This document shows positions 1 to 9,998 of a stretch of 41,824 nt of DNA, in pieces. The notes under the pieces are model-generated. The model did no database searches and had not been told where the DNA came from. It saw nothing but the letters and a program-made list of their open reading frames with translations. The stretch is taken from NCBI GenBank assembly GCA_004431415.1, contig QPMI01000630.1, positions 1-41,824 on the forward strand, written 5' to 3'. Position 1 is the stretch's first letter. Each line of letters opens with the position of its first letter. The translations under genes were made by a program, and so were the position numbers. The DNA is from Cyanophora paradoxa (taxonomy: Eukaryota; Glaucocystophyceae; Cyanophorales; Cyanophoraceae).

Positions 1-229
1 TCTCGATCCCGATCGGGCGCCTCGCGCGACGCGTCGGCGGCAGGCCTCGTCGACGCGTCGCGACCCTTGGCCGCGCGCGTACGCGACGGAGCGGCGCCCC
101 GGCGGCCCCGCAGAGCGCGCATACCGCCTGCAAGAAGTGTCCCCCGCGGCCGCACGGACTCTCTTGCATCGCGCGTACTTTCCCACCTCGCCTCTCGTAC
201 GAACCCTGACCGTCTTTGCAGCGGCGTGG
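1..229. other. Left edge, no gene recognised
   Basis: GC-rich sequence with several CGCGTCG words. Open frames exist on both strands but show no recognisable domain and no codon pattern that sets them apart from chance in DNA this GC-rich. The stretch leads directly into the 153-bp array, and the sequence from about 205 onward already resembles the distal part of an array unit. Confidence 0.4.
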
Positions 230-1700
230 CGCGACAGACGACCCGCCTCCCGTACCCCTGGCTACGGCGGCGGCAGCGAGGGGGGTAGAGGTGAGCGCGG
301 GAGACTCCCCCCCCCCCAAGGGACCTGAGCCGCCCCCCTTCTTCCCGCCCGCAGATCCCGCTCCTTCTGGGGCGGCGGGGCGAGTCTCCACCGGCCCCCG
401 TACCCCTGGCTACGGCGGCGGCGGCGGTGAGGGGGTAGAGGTGCGCGCGGGAGACTCGCCGGCCCCCCCCCAAGGGACCTGAGCCGCCCCCCTTCTTCCC
501 GCCCGCAGATCCCGCTCCTTCTGGGGCGGCGGGGCGAGTCTCCACCGGCCCCCGTACCCCTGGCTACGGCGGCGGCGGCGGCGAGGGGTAGAGGTGCGCG
601 CGGGAGACTCGCCGGCCTCCCCCCAGGGACCTGAGCCGCGCCCCTTCTTCCCCGCCCGCAGATCCCGAGCCTTCTGGGGCGGCGGGGCGAGTCTCCACCT
701 CCCCCGTACCCCTGGTTACGGCGGCGGCGGCGAGGGGGGTAGAGGTGAGCGCGGGAGACTCGCCGGCCTCCCCCGAGGGACCCTGACCCGCGCCCCGTCT
801 TCCCGCCCGCAGATCCCGCCCCCTCTAGGGGCGGCGGGGCGAGTCTCCACCGCCCCCCGTACCCCTGGCCACGGCGGCGGCGGCGAGGGGGGTAGAGGTG
901 CGCGCGGGAGACTCGCCGGCCTCCCCCGAGGGACCCTGACCCGCCCCCGTCTTCCCGCCCGCAGATCCCGCCCCCTCTAGGGGCGGCGGGGCGAGTCTCC
1001 ACCGGCCCCCGTACCCCTGGCTACGGAGGCGGCGGCGGGGGGGGGGGGTAGAGGTGAGCGCGGGCGACTCGCCGCCCCCTCCCCAGGGGACCCTGACTCG
1101 CGTCCTTCTTCCCGCCCGCAGATCCCGCTCCTTCTGGGGCGACGGGGCGAGTTTCCACCGGGCCCCGTACCCCTGGCTACGGCGGCGGCGGCGAAGGGGG
1201 GTAGAGGTGCGCGCGGGAGACTCGCCGGCCTCCCCCCAGGGACCTGAGCCGCGCCCCTTCTTCCCCGCCCGCAGATCCCGCTCCTTCTGGGGCGGCGGGG
1301 CGAGTCTCCACCGGCCCCGTACCCCCTGGCTACGGGCGGCGGCGGCGAGGGGGGTAGAGGTGAGCGTGGGAGACTCGCCGGCCTCCCCCGAGGGACCTGA
1401 GCCGCTGCCCCGTCTTCCCGCCCGCAGATCCCGAGCCTTCTGGGGCGGCGGGGCGAGTCTCCACTGGCCACCGTACCCCTGGCTACGGGCGGCGGCGGCA
1501 AGGGGGGTAGAGGTGAGCGCGGGAGACTCGCCGGCCTCCCCCGAGGGACCTGACCCGCGCCCCTTCTTCCCGCCCGCAGATCCCGAGCCTTCTGGGGCGG
1601 CGGGGCGAGTCTCCACCGACCCCTGTACCCCCTGCCTACGGCGGCGGCGGCGAGGGGGGTAGAGGTGAGCGCGGGAGACTCGCCCCGCCGCCCCCTGGGG
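230..1700 (+). repeat. 153-bp tandem satellite, about 9 full units plus partial ends
   Basis: Units are marked by a GCCCGCAG/ATCCCG junction with the base after the AG at 355, 509, 662, 813, 965, 1122, 1275, 1428 and 1580, giving spacings of 151-157 bp. Each unit has two oppositely oriented copies of the core GGAGACTCGCC / GGCGAGTCTCC, a GTACCCCTGGCTACGG block and a (GGC)n run. Each unit also looks like a mini exon plus intron: GTAGAG/GTGAGC (or GTGCGC) as donor and CCGCCCGCAG as acceptor. Because 153 is a multiple of three, long frames stay open across several units on either strand, so the open frames here are probably a by-product of the repeat. Copies differ by small indels and (GGC)n length, which would shift any frame. 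Confidence 0.9.
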
Positions 1701-1792
1701 CCCCGCCCCGCCCCGCCCCCCCCGCCCCTCCCCTCTCGGACTCATCGGCCCCTCAATTCGACAGGGCTGCGGGCGGAGCGCGGGGGGCGCGG

Positions 1793-2275
1793 CTACGCGC
1801 GCTGCGGGACGGGCGGCCAGCTGTGAGAGCCGAGGGCGAGGGAGAGGGCGTCGTAGGCGAGCCAGAAGCCCTCCTGCGGCTCCGGGGGCGCCGCGAAGAG
1901 GGCCCGCGGCGCCATGCGCTCCTGCGCGCGCCGGGACGCGTTGCGGGTCGACCGGTGGAGACCGAAGAGGCGGGCGGCGTGGGGGCAGCGGCTGGGCTTC
2001 AGCGTCGCGGCCGCGAGCTCCCGTGCGTGCTCGCCGCCCAGAAACTGCCTCAGCTCCTTGGCGCTCAGACGCGACAGCGCCCTGACCATCCCCTCCGTCT
2101 CCAGGTCGACGTGCAGCACCTGCCAGGGCGCGATCCGCTCCGCGGCGCGACGGGACGCGGCGCGGGTCGACTTGCGGATGGCGACGATGGCGGCGACGGG
2201 GCAGCGGGTCACGGTCGCGGACGCGTCGTCCCCGGCCGCGGCGCGGGTCGCGACGCGAGCGGTGGTGCGGGGCAT
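1793..2275 (-). CDS. 160-aa basic protein with an internal duplication, function unknown
   Basis: An intact single-exon frame of 160 codons plus stop, starting at the first ATG 58 nt downstream of a TATAAAT box. I do not recognise a family. The protein contains two related segments, residues 23-50 and 95-123, sharing the pattern RCP-x-A-A followed by R-S-T-R-x-A-S-R-R-A-x-E-R-(I/M)-A-P (KSTR in the first copy). A helical stretch between them (about 60-90) has many Leu, Glu and Arg. The N-terminus is rich in Arg, Thr and Ala. The duplication and the promoter match argue that this is a real gene and not a shadow frame. The 3' end lies beside the 153-bp array. It could be a nucleic-acid-binding protein, but that is only inferred from charge. 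Confidence 0.6.
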   Translation of the reverse strand: MPRTTARVATRAAAGDDASATVTRCPVAAIVAIRKSTRAASRRAAERIAPWQVLHVDLETEGMVRALSRLSAKELRQFLGGEHARELAAATLKPSRCPHAARLFGLHRSTRNASRRAQERMAPRALFAAPPEPQEGFWLAYDALSLALGSHSWPPVPQRA

Positions 2276-2326
2276 CTTGTTTCGATTCGAGAGAGAGAGA
2301 GTGGCACGAGGCCGGGCGCGCCCCCC

Positions 2327-2333
2327 ATTTATA
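2327..2333 (-). promoter_or_regulatory. TATA box of the 160-aa protein gene
   Basis: TATAAAT on the minus strand, first base 58 nt before the ATG at 2275. A short CT-rich run (GAGAGA on the plus strand, 2290-2302) lies between box and start codon. Confidence 0.7.
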
Positions 2334-2724
2334 CCCCCCGAGGGGCAGGGCTCGGCCCGAATCCGGGCACCCCCCCCCTTTCCCCTCCCCCTCCTCTCCT
2401 CCCCCCCGTACCCCCCCATCCTGACCTGTTTCCCTCGCCCCCGCAGGTCCCTTTCGTCTCCGCGCCTGGGGCCCCGCCCCGCCCGCCGCCCACCCCCTCC
2501 ACTCCCCCCCTCCCCACCCTTCTCGCCCAGGTACCCCCTCCTCGCCCCCTCCCCCCCGCCTGGAGACTCGCCGCGCCCCCCGCAAACGTCCCCGCCCTCA
2601 CCCCCCCCCCGCCACGCAGGCCGAGGCCGCGGTGGGTACACGGATACGTTGCCGCTGCAGGAGCGGGGGGTACCCGCGCGGCTACCCCGGGCGCCCCCGG
2701 TCCGCGCGCCCCGCCCCTCTGCCC
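2334..2724. other. Intergenic, polypyrimidine-rich
   Basis: Separates two minus-strand genes. It is dominated on the plus strand by C and T runs, with several GTACCCC words and one copy of the satellite core (CTGGAGACTCGCC near 2560). I see no convincing gene here, although frames are open by composition. Confidence 0.5.
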
Positions 2725-3366
2725 CTATCGACCGACGAGCTGAGCGTCCGGGCGCAGCGCCGATCGGGAGGGCGTCTCGGCGGACCGCGTGCACGGAAAG
2801 GAGAGGGAGGCGGGCGGCGGGGCCCCGAAGGACATCCAGTCGACGCTGGCGAATCGCCGCCGGAACGGTTCCGGCATGAAGCCCAGCGTCCCCTCGGCCT
2901 CGGCGGCGAGCCGCGCGGCGTACCCCGGGTCCTCCCGGGCGAGGCGGGCGTGCTCGGCGGCGGCAAAGTAGGCGCCTCCGACGGGGCACGGCGCGCGGCA
3001 CACGGGGCAGCTCGCCGCCCTCCAGCGGACCATGCAGCCGTAGCACATCACGTGACCGCACGCCTCGGAGACGGGCCGCGTCACCGGCTCGAGGCAGACG
3101 GGGCACTCGTCGGTCCAGCGGAGCGGCGACGGCGGCCCGGCGGCGCGGTTCTGGAAGCAGCGCCAGGCGATGCAGCAGGCGAGGCCAAAGTCGATGTGCC
3201 GCTCCCGCGCCGCCTCGTCCTCCTCGGGGTCGGCCCCGAGCGGCATCTCGATCGTCTCGAAGCGGATCCGGCCCTCGGGCGTCGTGCCCACCGCCAGCGC
3301 GCAGCGCGAGACCCCCCTCTCCCGATCGTACTCGATGAGCCGGTGCGCGGGTACCCCCGCCTGCAT
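2725..3366 (-). CDS. RING finger protein (C3HC4), probable E3 ubiquitin ligase
   Basis: An intact 213-codon frame beginning at an ATG. Residues 88-123 form a C3HC4 RING: C88-x2-C91, C103-x-H105, C108-x2-C111, C120-x2-C123, with the usual Trp before the last pair (VRW). RING domains bind two zinc ions and recruit a ubiquitin-charged E2, so an E3 ligase role is likely. Before the RING is a short region with a CC pair (residues 64-65); after it are helical, Ala/Arg-rich residues and a Ser/Pro tail. No membrane segment is visible. It is divergent from the primase-helicase gene at 3558, with about 190 bp between start codons, so the two may share a bidirectional promoter. Large DNA viruses often carry such small RING proteins, but cellular origin is equally possible. 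Confidence 0.8.
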   Translation of the reverse strand: MQAGVPAHRLIEYDRERGVSRCALAVGTTPEGRIRFETIEMPLGADPEEDEAARERHIDFGLACCIAWRCFQNRAAGPPSPLRWTDECPVCLEPVTRPVSEACGHVMCYGCMVRWRAASCPVCRAPCPVGGAYFAAAEHARLAREDPGYAARLAAEAEGTLGFMPEPFRRRFASVDWMSFGAPPPASLSFPCTRSAETPSRSALRPDAQLVGR

Positions 3367-3413
3367 TTCTCCCCCGGGCTCAACGCTGACGGGGTACCCC
3401 CTCAGGTCGCCCT

Positions 3414-3420
3414 CTTTTAG
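3414..3420 (-). promoter_or_regulatory. Weak TATA-like box of the RING gene
   Basis: CTAAAAG on the minus strand, first base 54 nt before the ATG at 3366. Weak on its own; supported mainly by the matching position of boxes at neighbouring genes. Confidence 0.4.
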
Positions 3421-3492
3421 GCTCGCCCCGCGGGGGTACGCCGAGCGGCGCGGCGATTCCGGGCCCCCGTTTCGCGCAGCCGTCGGAGACGC

Positions 3493-3501
3493 GATAAAAA
3501 A
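3493..3501 (+). promoter_or_regulatory. TATA-like box of the primase-helicase gene
   Basis: GATAAAAAA at about 64 nt before the ATG at 3558, in an otherwise GC-rich intergenic region shared with the divergent RING gene. Confidence 0.6.
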
Positions 3502-3557
3502 GGGACGGGGCGGGCCTGAATCCGCACACTCTTCGCCGAGCTCTGCACCCCGCGATC

Positions 3558-6500
3558 ATGCCTCCCGTCGCGTCTCCCTCGTCGTCGCCGCCGTCGAGTC
3601 TCCCGCGCGCGTCGCCCCGAAACGGGAGCGCGCCGGCGGCGTCGCGCCCGGGCCCGGCCCCGCGTCGCGTCTCCACCTCCTCGGCCCGCCCCGTCGCAAT
3701 CGGCGAGGATGGGGCGGGGGCGTGGACGCGGCGGCTCGCGGGGCGGAGCCCATGGAGGTCGACGTCGCGCCGGCCGCCCCGCCGCGCCGCCGCCCGGTCC
3801 GGCTGGAGCCCACGCCCTCGTCAAGCCGGCCGTCCCGGCCTCCCGACCCCTTCAACAGCGCTGCGCCGCCGCCCCCTCCGCGACCTCGTCGACGCGGCGG
3901 CGCGGCGCGCCTTCTGCCAGGCCGCCTCCACCCTCGCCGTCCGCCGCCCCGACGGCTCCCAGACCGCCTGCGTCTACGCCGGATTCCTCGACTTTGACGC
4001 CGCCGCATCGCGCCCTCGAGAAGAAGGGCCTCGCCGCCAGGCCGCCCCGCTGCGCACCCTCGCCGAGCTCTTCGCCGCCGAGCCGCGCCTCCTGGAGCCG
4101 GCCGGACCGCGTACAGGCTCGCCAAGGCGTGCGGGGCGTACCCCCCGCGCCCGGCGAGCGCCGCTCGAGTGCCTCGTCACCTTCAGCGGCCTCAAGGCTT
4201 CCACGTCCTCCTCCGCACCCCGCCCTGCTCGTCCGGGCCCCCGGGGCGCGCGTCAAGGCGACGGCCAGGTGGAGCCGCGGCGGCCGCGGCGGCCGGCCTA
4301 CTCCGTGGACGACCTCCTGGAGACGGCGCTCGTACCCCTGCTCCGCAGGCTGCCGGCCTCTCCGAGAGGACGTGCTCGGCATCGTGGCGGCGATCGACAG
4401 GTCCCGCTCAACCCCAACTGCGGCCTCCGCCTCGACGAGTACCCCCACCCGCTCACGGGCGGTACCCCGTCGCCGTCTCGGCCCCGACTCGACGCCCTGA
4501 TCGAGCCCGACGCGAGGCGGCGGAGCGGTCCTCATCGCCGGCGACGGCCCCGCCCGGAGATCTCGGCCTTTCTCTCCGGCCTCTTCGCCGACCTGGAGCG
4601 GCGCGTGGGACGGAGAGGCCGTGCCGCCCTCCCGCCCTCCCGAGGCCCGAGCGCCCCGCGCGAGGGCGCGGCGCGAGCAGGAAGCGTCGGCGGGACGGGA
4701 GCCCGGCCCGGGGCGGCGCCGGCAGCGCGCCCGAGCCCTGCGCCGGCCCTGGAGCTCGCCCCGCACCATCGCGATCGGCGGGCGCGCCCGCAAGGTCCGA
4801 CTCGTGGGCGCTCGGAGGACGGGCGCTACGTCACGTTTCGCGTCAGCCCGCGGCGGCAGCGCGCCCGTGCCACCTCGGCGTCGAGCACGACTGGCGCGGA
4901 CCCTCTGCTCGGTCTCGCAGCTCCTCCCGGGGCGAGCATGGTGCGTTCCGGTGCGGGGCCAGAACACTCGGACTGCGCCCGGCGCCCCGTCTTTGGCGCC
5001 CGTCTGGACGGGCGCGGGCGACCCGGCCGAGGAGCGGCGACGACGCGGCCCTCGTGGCCTCGCGAGTGCCTCTCGAGCATCGCGGACGGGGCGCGCGGCG
5101 GCGCGCCGCCCGCCGCCGCACCCTCCCGTACCCCTTCTCCGTCGTCCCCCGCACCAACGACCGCGTCTACTCTGTCGACGCGCCCTGCGCCGAGTGCGGC
5201 GGGGCGCGCGGGGCGTGCTCGTCGACGTTCTGGCGCGCGAGGTCAAGGCGTTCCCGTGCGCCGGCTGCAAGCGGCGAGCCCCGAGGGCGCACCCGTCGCC
5301 TCGACCTCCTCCCGAGCTGGGCTCGGAGCTGCGCGCCGCGGAGGACGCCGTGCAGCGCGCCTCGTCGCGCGGGCGCTGGAGGCGAACGGGGCCCCGCATC
5401 GCGCTCTTCGGCCGCGGCCGAAGGGCTGGCTGGAGGCCCTCCGCCCCTCGGCGGGCAGCCGGGGAGCAGCTCGTCGCGATCATCGAGGTGCTGCGCCAGC
5501 GGGTCGTGGCCAAGGACTGTCGGCGAGCCGATCCGCCGCGGGCTCGTGCCGGAGCGGCGCGGAAGGCGCTGGACGCGCTCCGCTCCCGACCTGCGCGAGC
5601 CCCTCGGCGGCCCGCGGCGGGGGCTTCGACTGGCGTGACATCGTCCACGACGCCAACGACCTCGGCGACCCGCGGCGCCGGTGGTGGACAAGGCGGTCGA
5701 GGGGCGCTCCGCGGCCGGCCACGCGGCGAGGCATGCTCTTCCTCCGGGCGCAGACGGGTACGGGCAAGTCGCAGGCGATCGTCCACCTCCTCGCCGAGAT
5801 GCGCAAGTCCCCGCCGCGTACGGCCTGCCCCAGCACTTCAGGATCCTCTACGTCGTCGCGGGCGGATCCACGACGAGCTCCTCCTGGCGGACACGCGCTA
5901 CACGGCGATCTGCGCGGTGCGTGGACCTCGTACAAGGAGATGACGCCGGGGCAGCTGGCGCAGGCGAGCGCGCAGCTCATGTCGACCGTCGAGTCGATCC
6001 AGCGCCTCGAGGGCGCCTTCCAGGTCGTCGTCGTGGACGAGGGGGCCAAGGCGCTGGCCACGCTGGCCCTCTCGACGACGCTGGCCAAGGAGGGGCGCCA
6101 CAGCGCGGCGGTCGCGCGATTCAGAAGCCTGTTCGCCAGGCGCACCGCCTCGTCATCGCCGACGCGACCTCTCCCAGCCCGACGTCGACTTCTACGTCGG
6201 CCTCTTCCTCGGGGCCGCGCGGCGCGGCGGGGCGCGGGGCCCGGAGCCCTTCGTGGTGCAGTACCTGCACCGCTCCGCGAGCACGCGCGGCGCGCTCCTC
6301 CTCCCTGGATGTACGCCCCGCTCCTCGTCGCGGCGCACCTCCTGGCCGGCAAGCGCGTCGTCCTCTCCGCCGACGACCGCCGCGCCCTCTTCGCCACCCT
6401 CGCCTCCTCCACGCCCACCCGCCTCCGCGCGCGGTCGAGGCCGGCCGCCTGAGCTCGCTCTTCATCTACGCCGACGCGCCCAACGCGGAGAAGGAGAAGC

Positions 6501-8942
6501 TCAAGGAGAAGGCGCTCGTCGGGCGCTCGACCTCTTCGCCTACAACTCGGCCGTACCCCAGGCAGCGACTTTAACGAGGGCGCTTCGACGTCTGCATCGT
6601 GGCGATGGCGGGCGACGTACGACGTGAACGGGCGGGCAGGCATGGCGCGCGTGCGCTCTGTCGCGGAGCCGGACGTCTTCGTGTGCGCGGGCGCGAGCCG
6701 CGGAGAGGCGCCCTGGGGCCCTGGGGCGACGGTCGGCGCGTCGAGGCCGTCTACGAGCGGCGCCTCGAGGAGGAGCGCGAGATGCGGGGCGGGTCGAGGG
6801 CGACCGCGCCGCTCCCCGGGCCGACCTCGCCTTCCTCCGCATGCAGGCGGCCCGCCTCGTCGTCCTGAACTGGAGCCGCAGCGCACCGTCCAGGCCCTCG
6901 ACGCCAAGTTCGGGAAGATGGGGTACGCGCGCGGCCTGGAGCTCGTCGAGAAGGCCGAGCCGCTCCCAAGTCCGTCGCCTCGCTCCTGAACGCCTCGCCG
7001 CGCGCGTGCGCTCGGCGGCGATCTACGCCCCGTGGCCGCCGCCGCCACCCTCGGGAGAGGACCCCGACGGCGCCATCGTGGAGAGCATGCTGGCCGGAGG
7101 CGCCGGCGGCGCTGGGTCGGTGGCCCGTGACCGAGGCGGAGAGGCTCGCGTGCCGGAAGCGCTTCGTGGCCGGCGCCCTCCGCATCGACCCCGCCGACGT
7201 CAGCCTCGCGGAGTCGAGGCGCACGCCAAGGAGACGCCGCCTCCTCCGCCCCCTGATCCGCCTTTGGCGCCGCCGCCGGCCCTTCCTCGCCGACCGCGAC
7301 GGCGGGGGCGGTCTACGGAGCACGGGGGGTACGGCTCCTGCGGGGCGCGTGGACAAGCAGCACACGCGGCGGAGCGCCCTCGCCTCCTCGCCCTGGCGGC
7401 GGCCCGGCCCCGCGGGCCCGCGGCCCGGCCGCCCGGCGCCCTCGTCGTCGAGAAGCTCTCGCCCCTCGGGCTCCTCGACTCGTTCGCGCCGGACGCCTGC
7501 CCGCGGCGGACCTCGCTCGCCTCGCGGCGCGGTGGAGCGGGACCGGCTCTTCGAGCACGCGACCCGGCGGACTTTGTGGTCGGGGCGGGCCTGCTCCAGC
7601 AGGCCGACCGGGCCGACGCGCCGCGTGCAGGGCGTACCGCGCGCGCGCCCAGGAGCTCTTCGATCTGGCCAAGGAACCGACGCTGGAGGTGCCGTGGGAA
7701 GCACTTTCTCCGACTCCTGAAGCGGGCGGCCATCTGGGCGGGCGTACCCTCAAGCCGCCGTCTTCGCGGGCCCCCGAAGCGCCGACAGGTCGGCGGGCGG
7801 CGGGTGACCCAGAGGGCGGCGTCGAGGGCGGATTCGTGTGGACTACCTCGCCCTCGCCTTTGTTACCTGCGCCACGCCAAGACCGAGTACGCGTCCCGGC
7901 GGCTCTTCGAGGCGTCGAACCCGGAGCCGAGGCGGCGCGGCGCGCGGAGGAGGAGAGGAGGGGAGGAGAGGGCGCGCTCCGGCGGGACGGCGAGGAGGGG
8001 AGGGGCGGGCGAGGGCGGCCGGCGGGGGGAGGAGACGGACGTGGCGGACGGCCTCGATCGGGCGAGCGAGGGCGGGACGAGACGCGGAGCCGACCGGGAG
8101 GCCATCGAGCGCTCCTCGCGGGGCCGCCCGGGGGAGCGCGCCCCCTCCCGCCCGTCACGTACCCGAGCCGGAGGAGGCGCGGGCGCGCGCCGGTGGACCG
8201 CCACGGGCCCGCCTCTTCTTCTCCGCGATGAACCTGACGGCCGTCGCCATGAGCGCGATCGTCGAGCTGGGCGGCCGCTGCCGCAGCGCAGCCCCTGCGC
8301 GAGCGCGCCGAGCTCCACCCCTCTGTCTGGTACGGCCGGCGCGCGCGCTGGCGCGGAGCCCAACGAGCTGCTCGGCGGCTCCTGGGATGGGGGGGCGAGG
8401 AGCGATCCGCGCGGCGGCGGCGCGCGTGCACGCGGCCCTGCTGGACTCGTGCGACGCGGAGGAGAGGGCGGGCGCCGAGTCCGAGGCGGAGCGCGGGTGA
8501 CGCCGGCGGCGCTCGAGGAGCTCCTCCGCGCCCTCTGCGAGCGGGCCGCCGAGGCGGAGGCGCGCTCCGCGGCGGATCCCGGCGTCGACGAGGAGGACGC
8601 GCGCTGGTTCGTGGGGCGCCTGGCCGAGGCCTGGCGCGCCGGCGCGGGGACGCGCTCCGACCCCGCCAGTTCACCAAGAAGGAGCTCAACGGATCTTCAA
8701 GCCCAAGACCCGACGAGCGGGAGGAGCTCCCCGTGACGCTCCGGGGGCTCCCGAACAAGGTCGCCGTCATCAAGCCCGGCAACAGCAGCGGTCCGGCCTC
8801 GGCCTCGTCGCCGACTGGCTCGAGAGGCGCGGGGCGCCGTCCCTCCGCATCCAGCTCGAGTGGCGCGCCCGCCCCAAGGGAAGGAGCTCACGGGGATCGC
8901 CGTCCCCGCGCCCTCTTTGCTCACTTCGGATTCGACAGCTAG
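3558..8942 (+). pseudogene. AEP primase / UL9-like superfamily 2 helicase, frame-broken
   Basis: Conserved pieces appear in the expected order but in different frames. First is a primase-type F-S-G-L-K followed one base out of frame by G-F-H-V-L-L (about 4185-4215). Next are NPNCGLRLDEYP (about 4410-4440), a zinc ribbon with CAEC (about 5186) and CAGC (about 5258), Walker A TGTGKS (about 5755-5770), a DE box VVVVDEGAK (about 6025-6050) and HRLVIADA (about 6145). A segment DLFAYNSAVP...DFNEG...YDVN (6480-6620) resembles the UL9-type C-terminal helicase core. This is the layout of the primase plus origin-binding-protein-like helicase of large DNA viruses, which primes and unwinds viral DNA. Frame changes occur at least eight times, mostly one base missing in a G or C run. 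They mean either a decayed gene or a poor consensus. The last codons read ALFAHFGFDS before the stop at 8940-8942; I cannot assign a domain to roughly 7000-8900, which may be a separate gene. Confidence 0.65.
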
Positions 8943-9306
8943 GCACCCCCCTCCTGTACGCGAGCACCTCTGAACGCGTGCGGCTCCCTCTTCCCTCGGT
9001 GTTCGGGGGTGGGGTACGGGGGCGGGAGGGAGGGGAGGGAGGGGAGGGGCCCGGGCGCCCCGCCCCGTTCGCCCTCGCAGGCTCGCAGCCGGCCGTTCGC
9101 GCTCCAAAGGTGCGGCGTACCCGCCCTCCCCTCCCCTCCCCCCGCCTCCGCTTACCCCCTCGTGACAGGGCCCGTTCGAACGAGGCCTTCGCATGCGCCC
9201 TCTCATCTGAGCGATTCCTTTTCGGGTATTTTTCTCGCGCCCCGCCGCACTATAAAAAGATCGCGCCGCCCCGAAACCTCACTCTCAAGTTTCGCAGCTT
9301 CGCAAC
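8943..9306 (+). promoter_or_regulatory. Duplicated intergenic/promoter segment, copy 1
   Basis: The segment from the stop codon at 8942 to the ATG at 9307 is repeated almost base for base at 9999-10363. It holds GC-rich runs with GGGGTAC words, a conserved stretch with TTCGAACGAGGCCTTCGCATG, and a TATAAAA box at 9251-9257, 56 nt before the ATG. The leader ends with TTTCGCAGCTTCGCAAC before the ATG. The copies differ mainly in homopolymer length. Confidence 0.8.
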
Positions 9307-9998
9307 ATGAGCTCGGCCCTTTCCGTCGCGTCCTCTCTCGACATGATCGACCCGGCGCTTTTCGGTCGCGACGGCGCGCTCTTCTCCTGCGGCGCACCGG
9401 CCCCGGCGGCCTGGACTCGGCCCGGCTCCTCCGTCGCGTCGATCCTCGCCGCCGCGCCCGACGCGGAGAAGGAGAAGCTCATGGAGAAGGAGCTCGTCGG
9501 GCGCTCGACCTCTTCGCCTACAACTCGGCCGTACCCAGGGCGCGACTTTAATGAGGGCGGCTTCGACGTCTGCGTCGTGGCGATGGGCGGGCGGACGTAC
9601 GACGTGAACGCGGAAAAGGAGAAGCCCAAGGAAAAGGAGCTCGTCGGGGCGCTCGACCTCTTCGCCTACAACTCGGCCGTACCCCAGGGCGGCGACTTTA
9701 ACGAGGGCGGCTTCGACGTCTGCGTCGTGGCGATGGGCGGGCGGACGTACGACGTGAACGCGGAAAAGGAGAAGCCCAAGGAGAAGGAGCTCGTCGGGGC
9801 GCTCGACCTCTTCGCCTACAACTCGGACGTACCCCAGGGCGGCGACTTTAACGAGGGCTGCTTCGACTTCTGCATCGTGGCGATGGGCGGGCGGACGTAC
9901 GACGTGAACGCGGCGGGCAGAGCATGGCGCGCGTGCGCCGTTTCGCGGAGCCGGCCGTCCCGCGCGCCCTCTTTGCTCGCTTCGGATTCGACAGCTAG
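9307..9998 (+). CDS. Chimeric gene: zinc-knuckle leader + helicase repeat + helicase tail
   Basis: The first roughly 30 codons (MSSALSVASSLDMIDPALF...) match the start of the gene at 10364. The next part is copied from the helicase gene: 6475-6620 corresponds to 9451-9600, and the same block recurs at 9601-9750 and 9751-9900 with an exact 150-bp (50-codon) period. After the last unit the sequence follows the helicase for a short stretch (MARVR...AEP) and then jumps to the helicase's last codons (ALFARFGFDS, stop at 9996-9998). The two later units are in one frame; the first unit and the tail need single-base frame changes. The repeat carries only a fragment of the helicase core, so helicase activity is unlikely. 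It may be a by-product of unequal recombination or an expressed repeat protein; expression is supported only by the copied promoter. Confidence 0.6.
9451..9900 (+). repeat. 150-bp in-frame tandem repeat, 3 units, derived from the helicase gene
   Basis: GCGGACGTAC recurs at 9591, 9741 and 9891, an exact 150-bp spacing. Units encode a stretch beginning EKEKPKEKELVGALDLFAYN and ending GGRTYDVNA. Unit 1 is the most divergent and lacks bases in two G/C runs present in units 2 and 3; it is the closest to the helicase copy at 6475-6620. Confidence 0.95.

Noticed and set aside
262-2585. Long minus-strand open frames over the left array (246, 174 and 586 codons)
   Set aside because: They are produced by a 153-bp (51-codon) repeat with few stop codons. 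Unit-to-unit indels would break a selected protein, and the 586-codon frame runs antisense through the 160-aa gene.
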